Positions 1 through 4,896 of a stretch of 9,227 nucleotides of DNA are shown in pieces. The translations under genes were made by a program, and so were the position numbers. Position 1 is the stretch's first letter. Every line of letters begins with the position of its first letter. A model generated the notes under the pieces. The model searched no databases. It worked only from the letters and a program-made list of their open reading frames with translations, and was not told where the DNA came from. The DNA comes from RBG-16-68-21 sp035286665 (GTDB taxonomy: Bacteria; Actinomycetota; Acidimicrobiia; Spongiisociales; UBA11373): NCBI GenBank assembly GCA_035286665.1, contig DATECY010000136.1, forward strand, positions 1-9,227, read 5' to 3'.

Positions 1-1
1 G

Positions 2-97
2 GAGTTCTTCGAGGCCACGGAGTGGCCGAGCGGAGAGGGCAACAACCCGGGACCGAGTCCACGAGACCTCTCGCCCCGGCATTGCCAATTGGTTTGA
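2..97 (+). CDS. Possible C-terminal tail of an unidentified upstream gene (partial)
   Basis: Frame 2 is open from the window edge to a TGA at 95-97, giving at most 31 residues. The tail begins EFFEATEW and then becomes rich in Pro, Gly, Ser and Asn. Most codons end in G or C, as in the real genes here, which is the only argument that it is coding. No domain can be recognised in so short a piece, and frame 3 is also open here, so the choice of frame is not secure. If real, it lies 73 nt upstream of the IF-1 start on the same strand. Confidence 0.22.
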   Translation, partial: EFFEATEWPSGEGNNPGPSPRDLSPRHCQLV

Positions 98-136
98 CCG
101 GCTCGCCGCACGATGGGAGAGTTCATCGTTCATCAA

Positions 137-155
137 AGGGGCGTGCCACGCCCCT
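137..155 (+). promoter_or_regulatory. Perfect hairpin just upstream of the infA ribosome binding site
   Basis: AGGGGCGTG and CACGCCCCT form a perfect 9-nt inverted repeat around a single C, equivalent to an 8-bp stem with a 3-nt loop in RNA. It ends 5 nt before the GGAG at 161-164. There is no T-run after it, so it does not look like a classical terminator of the upstream gene. It could be a 5'-leader structure that affects IF-1 translation, a protein-binding palindrome, or a T-less terminator. The structure is seen directly; the role is inferred. Confidence 0.45.
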
Positions 156-160
156 CGAGT

Positions 161-164
161 GGAG
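161..164 (+). promoter_or_regulatory. Ribosome binding site that selects the TTG start of infA
   Basis: GGAG lies 6 nt before TTG at 171, an ideal spacing. The in-frame GTG at 159 has only a weak purine stretch upstream, and using it would add VEWP, which IF-1 proteins lack. This site therefore favours TTG 171 as the start. Confidence 0.5.
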
Positions 165-170
165 TGGCCC

Positions 171-398
171 TTGACCAAGCAGGACGATGTCGTACGCGTG
201 CAGGGAACGGTCATCGAGACCCTCCCCAACGCCATGTTCAAGGTAGAGATCGAAGGCGGTCTCGAGGTGCTGGCGCGTGCGTCGGGCAAGATGCGCCGCG
301 GCCGCTACATCCGCATCCTCCCCGGCGACAAGGTCGACCTGGACCTCTCCGTGTACGACCCGAGCCGGGGCCGAATCGTCTGGCGCTACCGGTCGTAG
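171..398 (+). CDS. infA: Translation initiation factor IF-1 (divergent, stand-alone copy)
   Basis: IF-1 is a one-domain OB-fold protein that binds the ribosomal A site during 30S initiation and helps IF-2 and IF-3. The 75-residue product (family about 72) shows the hallmarks GTVIETLPNAMFKVE (12-26), SGKMR (38-42), YIRILPGDKV (46-55) and YDPSRGRIVWRYR (62-74). I start it at TTG 171 because of the well-placed GGAG upstream. The frame stays open to the window edge, but the residues upstream are unlike IF-1. Two differences from typical IF-1 stand out: the usual AHISGKMR segment reads ARASGKMR, replacing the conserved His with Arg, and there is one extra residue in the following loop (RRGRY where E. 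coli has RKNY). The gene is not beside rpmJ, rpsM or adk on its 3' side, where infA often lies. It may be a second IF-1 paralogue, which is an inference. Confidence 0.93.
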   Translation: MTKQDDVVRVQGTVIETLPNAMFKVEIEGGLEVLARASGKMRRGRYIRILPGDKVDLDLSVYDPSRGRIVWRYRS

Positions 399-409
399 CA
401 CCGGCCCCG
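366..409. terminator. Weak candidate bidirectional terminator between convergent genes
   Basis: CGGGGCCG (366-373) and CGGCCCCG (402-409) form a perfect 8-bp inverted repeat spanning the infA stop codon, with a 28-nt loop. The genes on either side converge with only 16 nt between stop codons, so a shared terminator is plausible. The loop is long and there is no T-run on either strand, so the call is tentative. Confidence 0.22.
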
Positions 410-414
410 AACCC

Positions 415-1470
415 CTAGACCTCCTGGAACAGGAAGCGGCGCAGCACCTCGAGGCGCTCCCCCACCTCCCCGTGGAGGTACCACAGCGTGGCGGCTATCG
501 ACGACAGCAAGGCGTTCCCGTCTTGCGGCGTGAAACAGAATCCCACCAGTTCGTTTCCGCCGCGCACTGCCAGCGTGTCGACCGGCAGCACGGTCTGGCT
601 GAGGATCCGCCCGTAGTAGCCGTGGTCGCGGCCGAACGAGAAGATCTGGTTGGCCGACCGCTTCCGGGTCAGGGCGATCCGCGGGTTGGCGGCAAGGCGC
701 TCGAGGGTGTCGGCCACGGTCGTCGCCTCATCCAGGGTGAGGCTGAAGTGAAGAGCGTGCATGTACTGGGTGTTGAGCTTGACCGACGACGAGAACACCG
801 GCAGGTCGTGGCCCAGGGTCTCGAACAGGTGATGGGCATCCCGGGCGTGGTGCGTGCCGAACCGCTCGTCGTCGTGGCGGCCGACGGTCGGGCTGGGGAT
901 GAACGAACCGTCCTGGCTGATGTCGTTGGATCGGCGCATGCACAAGAAGCGGCCGTTCTCGAGGTGCGAGGTCCCGTCGGCATCCATCGCCAGCGTCTTG
1001 ATCAACACCGAGATGTTGTGGGTGTTGCACGACACGACCTGGATGAACCGGTCGTCGCCGTGCACCAGGGCCTCGTCGTTGATCCCCCGTGCGTACATCT
1101 TGCCGAAGCCGAATTCCGAGCCCTGGGCAAGAAAGCCGAGCGGCCCGCGCGCCCGGTCGTAGTGCTCCACCTTGTTGGCATTCCCCGCCGGGGTGCAATC
1201 GATCACGACCGAGGCACGTTCGATGGCTTCGAGTGTCTCCAGCTTGGGCGCGTGGCCGATCTCTTCGAACGAGGCACGCCGGTCGGCATCCACGGCGAGC
1301 ACGGCTCCCCGTCCCACCAGGTCCCGAACCTTCGCCCGCTCCTCGATCATCGGCGTGCGCTTGTGGAAGGTGACCTCGTCGATCCCAAATGCCTCGCGGT
1401 AGTCGGCCAGCATTCCGATGAGCGGCTCACCGATGGTGCCGGTGCCGACGACATGGACGATGTGCGCCAT
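415..1470 (-). CDS. gap: Type II (archaeal-type) glyceraldehyde-3-phosphate dehydrogenase homologue
   Basis: Predicted cytosolic NAD(P)-dependent oxidoreductase of 351 residues; archaeal type II GAPDHs are about 335-345 long and interconvert glyceraldehyde-3-phosphate and 1,3-bisphosphoglycerate. An N-terminal Rossmann motif GTGTIG (9-14) is followed by IDCTPAGNANK (90-100), matching the family's DATPGG-GAKN segment. The catalytic-Cys motif is VVSCNT (145-150, Cys148). Arg179-Arg180 and THH (206-208) match the family's RR and SHHGPD segments, and TQYMHALH (234-241) matches its MHVHS segment. It lacks the features of ordinary bacterial type I GAPDH. Divergence is clear: the family's QGGEK is QGSEF here, and a 'GPD' is ARD, so substrate and direction are uncertain. 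ATG 1470 is preceded by a G-rich ribosome site. The gene follows the lectin gene by 57 nt on the same strand and ends 16 nt from convergent infA. Confidence 0.78.
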   Translation of the reverse strand: MAHIVHVVGTGTIGEPLIGMLADYREAFGIDEVTFHKRTPMIEERAKVRDLVGRGAVLAVDADRRASFEEIGHAPKLETLEAIERASVVIDCTPAGNANKVEHYDRARGPLGFLAQGSEFGFGKMYARGINDEALVHGDDRFIQVVSCNTHNISVLIKTLAMDADGTSHLENGRFLCMRRSNDISQDGSFIPSPTVGRHDDERFGTHHARDAHHLFETLGHDLPVFSSSVKLNTQYMHALHFSLTLDEATTVADTLERLAANPRIALTRKRSANQIFSFGRDHGYYGRILSQTVLPVDTLAVRGGNELVGFCFTPQDGNALLSSIAATLWYLHGEVGERLEVLRRFLFQEV

Positions 1471-1474
1471 GGGA

Positions 1475-1505
1475 CCCCTCTCCGAGATCGGTTGGCGGCA
1501 TGCTA
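1475..1505 (-). promoter_or_regulatory. Ribosome site and possible -10 box for the GAPDH-like gene
   Basis: On the minus strand GGAGAGGGG (1483 down to 1475) ends 4 nt before ATG 1470, giving a purine-rich ribosome site. Further upstream TAGCAT (1505 down to 1500) fits the TAnnnT form of a -10 box and would give a short leader of about 20-25 nt. No convincing -35 hexamer is seen 16-18 nt further upstream, so an independent promoter is only possible; read-through from the lectin gene is the alternative. Confidence 0.3.
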
Positions 1506-1527
1506 TCGGTTCGATGCATCACCCGGC

Positions 1528-3105
1528 TCAGGGCATCCCATAGAGATGGGCCTTGTCGCTGGCGTCGAGGCGGGGGCCGTTCGACGACCAGGCACGGGCG
1601 ATCACGAGGTCGGACCATTGACCGAGGGTGACCGTGACCGTCGCGGTGCAGACCATCGACTGGCCCACGCCCAGGGATGGCCCGCCGGTGCAGTGGAGGC
1701 GGTCTGCAGGGACCATCGGATCCAGGATCTCGGCACTCCACACGTTGGTGTTGTTGGAGCGGTTGGTCAGCACGTAGCGGAGCTGGGCGATCGAGCCGAC
1801 CGGGAGGGTCGGCCCCATCGGTACGTTGGCGTCGGCACCGTTGACGGTCACCACGAACGATAGGTCGTCCTCCCGCCCGTAATCCCGCACGTGGTAGTAG
1901 AGCCGCTCGGTGTCTTTGACCCCCCGGTCGGCGGTCACGGTGGCGAGGTTCGTCGTCTCGGTGAGGTGGGCGACCCAGGTGCGCGTGCACACCAAGGTTT
2001 CGCCCGGCTCGACGGTGTCGCCGGGGCAGTCGATCTTCCCCACGCCGCCGTCGGTCACGCGAACGTGGGTGAGGGCTTCACCTCCGATGCTCGCGACCAC
2101 GTAGCTGAACGTCAGCGTCTGCCCCTTGCCGAAGCGGGGCCCCGCCGGCACATCACCATTGAGGCCGTCGACCAAGAACTCGAGGTGCGCAACAGGCCCC
2201 TTCTCGACGGCCACGAAGTAGTGGAGCGCCGTCTCGGTGGAGACCCTGGCGCCCGACCCGGCGGACATGGCCACCTGCACCGCCTGCAGGTGCGCACCCG
2301 GATCGCCGCCGATCTCGATGACACACTCGACCTCCTCGCCGGGTCCGAGGTGGTGGACGGGGCACGAGGCCTTTCCCACTCCGGGAAGGGCGACCCGCAG
2401 ATGCCGCAGCGATACGCCGCCGGTGTTGGTCACCCGGATCCGGGCCTCTGCGTTCTTCCCGGACACCACCACCGGCCCCGGTGCCGAGGCCGTGGACCGG
2501 CCCTCGACGAGCACCGTCGTCGCGATCGCCGCCCTCGGGTCACCCGAACCGGCCGTCGAGTCAGGGCGACCGATCACCTGCACCTCCGCCAGGGCGAGCA
2601 CCGCGTCGAGTTGATCCATCTGCACCCGGACATACCGCCCGGTGCGATGAATGGGAATGCTCGCCGACTCTCGAACCGCTCGCTCGCGAAACACGTCGAG
2701 AACGCCGTCTTGCGCAGTGGTGTTCTTGACGTCCTTGACGTCGAAGGAGACGTCGGAGACGAACACGTGGAACCGCTTGAGCAGCTTCGAACAACAGTCG
2801 GTCCGGTTCCATACGACCACCTCATCGATGTAGCCGACCGATCCCAGGTCCACCTCCCACCATGCGTCGGTCACCCGGTAGGTCATCGCAACCGATCCGT
2901 GATCCAGGTCACCGTCGGTGTTGCCGTCGACGGCAAACCCGGCGGGGGCGTGGACGGGGTAACTGGCCGAGCTCGATTGAGTGGCGGGCATGCCGAGCGC
3001 GAGGTTCACCGAGCCACTCGACGAGCGCTCGGCGGCGGACGCCGGCACGGACGAGCCCGCCATGGCGACCACGAGCACGACGGCCGCGGTGAGTGGGCGA
3101 TGCAT
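1528..3105 (-). CDS. Secreted F-type-lectin-like (F5/8 type C) protein with three two-cysteine repeats
   Basis: Predicted exported carbohydrate-binding or adhesive protein of 525 residues. A signal peptide with a hydrophobic core (7-17) ends at ASA, with likely cleavage after residue 24. Residues 33-179 resemble an F-type lectin/F5-8 C domain: NLALGMPATQSS, AVDGNTDGD, WWEVDLGS, NRTDCC (100-105, with the adjacent Cys pair typical of F-type lectins) and a closing GRYVRVQ...LALAEVQV. Three repeats follow at about 197-299, 306-406 and 414-523, resembling DUF11/DUF7507-like surface repeats. Each has a YVV/VTN-type strand, a Cys, a GPGEEVEC-type turn with a second Cys, and a beta-rich end. There is no sortase motif, membrane anchor or catalytic domain, so it is probably released or loosely cell-associated. 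The expected fucose-contact His and second Arg are absent (Met74 and Leu108), so the ligand is open. ATG 3105 has AGAGG 4 nt upstream. Homology to the lectin fold is firm; function is inferred. Confidence 0.82.
   Translation of the reverse strand: MHRPLTAAVVLVVAMAGSSVPASAAERSSSGSVNLALGMPATQSSSASYPVHAPAGFAVDGNTDGDLDHGSVAMTYRVTDAWWEVDLGSVGYIDEVVVWNRTDCCSKLLKRFHVFVSDVSFDVKDVKNTTAQDGVLDVFRERAVRESASIPIHRTGRYVRVQMDQLDAVLALAEVQVIGRPDSTAGSGDPRAAIATTVLVEGRSTASAPGPVVVSGKNAEARIRVTNTGGVSLRHLRVALPGVGKASCPVHHLGPGEEVECVIEIGGDPGAHLQAVQVAMSAGSGARVSTETALHYFVAVEKGPVAHLEFLVDGLNGDVPAGPRFGKGQTLTFSYVVASIGGEALTHVRVTDGGVGKIDCPGDTVEPGETLVCTRTWVAHLTETTNLATVTADRGVKDTERLYYHVRDYGREDDLSFVVTVNGADANVPMGPTLPVGSIAQLRYVLTNRSNNTNVWSAEILDPMVPADRLHCTGGPSLGVGQSMVCTATVTVTLGQWSDLVIARAWSSNGPRLDASDKAHLYGMP
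1537..2517 (-). repeat. Three degenerate protein repeats with a 112-residue period
   Basis: The first cysteine of each repeat falls at residues 248, 360 and 472, exactly 112 apart, and its partner at 261, 373 and 486. Each repeat also has a GPG, EPG or GVG turn just before the second Cys. Repeats two and three share a NGDVPAGP / NADVPMGP-like opening (as DVPAGP and NVPMGP). The DNA repeats are too diverged to call at nucleotide level. One intradomain disulfide per repeat is the simplest reading. Confidence 0.7.
2569..3009 (-). other. F-type lectin-like domain within the secreted protein
   Basis: Residues 33-179. Arg101-x-Asp103 and the vicinal Cys104-Cys105 match the R-x-D-C-C segment of eel agglutinin-type lectins. 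The third basic position, five residues after Asp103, is Leu108. Neither the 24- nor the 26-residue spacing before Arg101 places a His: the span 74-76 is Met-Thr-Tyr, and the nearest His is His69. Confidence 0.7.
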
Positions 3106-3126
3106 GGAACCTCTGTGGAGCGAATG

Positions 3127-3153
3127 ACCGTAGCCACCGTATCCACCGAGGGT
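3127..3153. repeat. Tandem 9-bp repeats in the divergent intergenic region
   Basis: ACCGTAGCC, ACCGTATCC and the partial ACCGAGGGT stand head to tail; the first two differ at one base. They overlap the candidate -10 box of the lectin gene, so they may be a regulator site or a chance product of a slippage event. Confidence 0.4.
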
Positions 3154-3164
3154 GGGAGGTACAA
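3136..3164 (-). promoter_or_regulatory. Candidate promoter of the lectin gene
   Basis: On the minus strand TTGTAC (3164 down to 3159) is followed after exactly 17 nt by TACGGT (3141 down to 3136), which fits the TAnnnT -10 pattern. The -35 half is only a three-base match to TTGACA. A start site near 3128 would leave a leader of about 25 nt with AGAGG placed 4 nt before ATG 3105. A second TACGGT lies 9 nt downstream because of the tandem repeat. Confidence 0.35.
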
Positions 3165-3165
3165 C

Positions 3166-3199
3166 ACTGTAAGTGGTCGCGACCGCATCAATCGTGCGG
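3166..3199. promoter_or_regulatory. Cluster of small palindromes, possible operator
   Basis: Three inverted repeats lie side by side: CACT-GTA-AGTG (3166-3176), the perfect GGTCGCGACC (3175-3184), and CCGCA-N7-TGCGG (3183-3199). They sit just upstream of the candidate lectin promoter and 56-89 nt before the dehydrogenase start, where a regulator of either gene could bind. Palindromes of this size are frequent in GC-rich DNA, so the function is uncertain. Confidence 0.28.
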
Positions 3200-3254
3200 A
3201 GCGATGGTAACTAGTCCCCCCGCCGGGGACCCGATCTGGGAGACTCGGCGCGAG

Positions 3255-4274
3255 ATGCGCGCCCTTCGCCTCCACGGTCGCGACGACCTTCGGCTCGATC
3301 TGATCGACGACCCCACCGCCGGTGACGACGAGGTGATCGTCTCCGTCGATGCTTGCGGGGTCTGTGGGTCGGATCTCCACTTCCTCGACGGATCGGCGCA
3401 CACCGCACACGTGCCGATAACCCTCGGCCATGAGGTCGCGGGCACCATCACCGTGTCGGCGGACCCGGCATGGCCGGTGGGGACCCAGGTGCTCGTGGCC
3501 GCCGGCGGATTCTGTGGGACCTGCCGGCGCTGCCGCGAGGGCAGGCCCAACCTGTGCGAGCGTGGGGCGGTGCTCGGCATCACCTTCGACGGCGGCCTCG
3601 CCGATCGTCTCGCGGTGAGGACGGACATGCTCATCGCCCGCCCATCGGGGCTTGCTGCTCCGATGGCTGCCACTGCAGTCGACGCGGGTGCCACTGCGTT
3701 CCACGCCGTGGCCAGGCGGGCCGCCGTCGCCAAGGGAGACGCGGTGGTGATCATCGGCATCGGGGGACTCGGCGGCTACGGACTCCAGATCGCCCGCAAT
3801 CTCGGCGCCGGGCCCGTGATCGCCGTCGACGTCGACCCCCAGGCGCTGGTGTGGGCAAAGACGCTCGGCGCCGATGAGGTCGTGGAGGCCGTGCCCGGTC
3901 GATCCATCGGCCGGGAGATCAAGATGCTCACCGACGGCGGCGCCGACGTCGCCCTCGAGTTCGTGGGACGGGCCGCCACCGTCGACGCCGCAATCAAATG
4001 CCTTCGCCCCGGCGGAGTCGCCGTCGCAGTCGGCGTCGGCACCGAACCGCTGGCCACTCTCCCGCCGGTGTTGTGGTCGAACAACGAGTACACCCTCACC
4101 GGGTCGTATGGCAGCCTGCCCGGCGATGCCGAGGCGGTGCTCGCCGGCCTCGCCGACGGATCGCTCACTCCCCCGCCGATCACCACGGCGCCGCTCGATG
4201 ATGCGGCGTCCGTGATCGTTGCCATGTCGCGGGGCGAGCGGAAGGTCAACGGACGCCTGGTCGTGGAGCCATGA
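3255..4274 (+). CDS. Zinc-dependent medium-chain alcohol dehydrogenase
   Basis: A 339-residue cytosolic MDR-family oxidoreductase that should oxidise an alcohol or reduce a carbonyl with NAD(H). The N-terminal GroES-like domain holds the catalytic zinc site: Cys37 in CGVCGSD (34-40), His59-Glu60 in GHE, and probably Asp143 in VDAGAT as a further ligand. The structural zinc set is complete: Cys87, Cys90, Cys93 and Cys101. The Rossmann domain has GIGGLG (168-173), and Asp192 at the end of the second strand suggests NAD rather than NADP. Start chosen at ATG 3255 because MRALRLHG is a typical MDR beginning. GGGAG at 3238-3242 is 12 nt away, rather far. ATG 3204 in the same frame has GGAG only 2 nt away and would add 17 unrelated residues. 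The substrate cannot be told from sequence. It is divergent from the lectin gene and may be co-transcribed with the small membrane protein downstream. Confidence 0.88.
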   Translation: MRALRLHGRDDLRLDLIDDPTAGDDEVIVSVDACGVCGSDLHFLDGSAHTAHVPITLGHEVAGTITVSADPAWPVGTQVLVAAGGFCGTCRRCREGRPNLCERGAVLGITFDGGLADRLAVRTDMLIARPSGLAAPMAATAVDAGATAFHAVARRAAVAKGDAVVIIGIGGLGGYGLQIARNLGAGPVIAVDVDPQALVWAKTLGADEVVEAVPGRSIGREIKMLTDGGADVALEFVGRAATVDAAIKCLRPGGVAVAVGVGTEPLATLPPVLWSNNEYTLTGSYGSLPGDAEAVLAGLADGSLTPPPITTAPLDDAASVIVAMSRGERKVNGRLVVEP

Positions 4275-4290
4275 TCTTCGGGCGCCGATT

Positions 4291-4318
4291 CGACACGTCG
4301 CGCGACCCCGCCGTGTCG
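4291..4318 (+). terminator. Inverted repeat after the alcohol dehydrogenase gene
   Basis: CGACACG (4291-4297) and CGTGTCG (4312-4318) form a perfect 7-bp stem with a 14-nt loop, 16 nt after the stop codon at 4272-4274. It could end or attenuate the dehydrogenase transcript. There is no T-run. A further inverted repeat, ATGCCGA (4335-4341) with TCGGCAT (4374-4380), lies between it and the next start. Confidence 0.3.
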
Positions 4319-4392
4319 TCGCGCCCATCGACGAATGCCGAACAAGAAGACCGGCCCTAGTCGGCGACCGGCATCGGCATCATCCTGAGCAC

Positions 4393-4827
4393 ATGGATGG
4401 CTCCACCACGCGAGCCGTTGTCCGGCCCGCAAGGCGCACGCAGCGAAGGGTCCTCTCTGGGCGGCATGCACTCGAGATCGTCGCCATCCTCACCGGAGTT
4501 CACGCTGTCGTGCTCATCGCCGCGCCGGGTGCCGCCGCGTCGCTGGTCGAGGCGCCGCGCGGCGGAGATGCCATCTACTGGCTGCGCTACTGCGGAATCC
4601 TGTTCGCCGCCCTCACCGTCGTCTTCTGGTCCGCGGCGAAGTGGCCCGCTTCGATGATGCAACGACCGGTCCTGTGGACCGCAGGCATCATCACCATGAC
4701 GATGTCCCTGCTCGGCGGTGTCGCGCTGCTCGATGGCAGCGTTGCCGAGGCCTTCGCATTGGTCGTCGCCGTGGAGGCCGCCTTGGCGCTATGGGTTGGA
4801 TGGCTTCTCGTCACCGACGGCGTCTGA
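4393..4827 (+). CDS. Small four-helix membrane protein of unknown function
   Basis: I do not recognise this 144-residue protein. After a basic N-terminus (eight Arg within residues 7-24) it has four hydrophobic stretches, about 26-46, 61-81, 93-113 and 118-140, so it should be an inner-membrane protein with the N-terminus inside by the positive-inside rule. Short loops, with APRGGD between helices 1 and 2 and KWPASMMQR between 2 and 3, leave no soluble domain. Codon third positions are GC-rich, supporting a real gene. ATG 4393 is chosen as the only sensible in-frame start: the frame runs back to an ATG at 4219 inside the dehydrogenase gene, and no GTG or TTG lies between. The ribosome site is poor (GAG 3 nt upstream), so the start is uncertain. 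It is 118 nt after the dehydrogenase stop and converges with the ABC transporter operon. Confidence 0.62.
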   Translation: MDGSTTRAVVRPARRTQRRVLSGRHALEIVAILTGVHAVVLIAAPGAAASLVEAPRGGDAIYWLRYCGILFAALTVVFWSAAKWPASMMQRPVLWTAGIITMTMSLLGGVALLDGSVAEAFALVVAVEAALALWVGWLLVTDGV

Positions 4828-4896
4828 TCTATCGGCCAGCGGAAACGACACACCCAGACCGTCGCGTGTTCGGGATGCGCGTGGCCGCGGCCCCGT

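Noticed and set aside
20..95. A GTGGCCGAGCGG string resembling the D-arm of a tRNA-Ser
   Set aside because: No matching acceptor, anticodon or T-arm (no GGTTCGAATCC-like segment) follows, so no tRNA can be folded.
94..122. TTGACC followed after 17 nt by GAGAGT as an infA promoter
   Set aside because: The -35 half is good, but the -10 half lacks the leading TA; too weak to list as a promoter.
277..1863. A 528-codon plus-strand open frame across the GAPDH-like gene
   Set aside because: It is antisense to a gene with clear family motifs, is low-complexity and rich in Arg, His and Val, and overlaps infA. GC-rich codons on one strand leave few stops on the other.
1891..3210. A 439-codon plus-strand open frame opposite the lectin gene
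   Set aside because: A mirror frame of a gene with signal peptide, lectin and repeat domains. Its own translation has no recognisable domain.
3006..4328. A 440-codon minus-strand open frame opposite the alcohol dehydrogenase
   Set aside because: Antisense shadow of a gene with complete zinc and Rossmann motifs; the translation is rich in Gly, Asp and His without structure.
4883..4892. Perfect palindrome GGCCGCGGCC between the membrane protein and the ABC operon
   Set aside because: Short self-complementary GC strings are expected by chance here. It lacks a loop, a T-run or a clear partner, so it is not called a terminator. I see nothing else in the 69-nt gap at 4828-4896.
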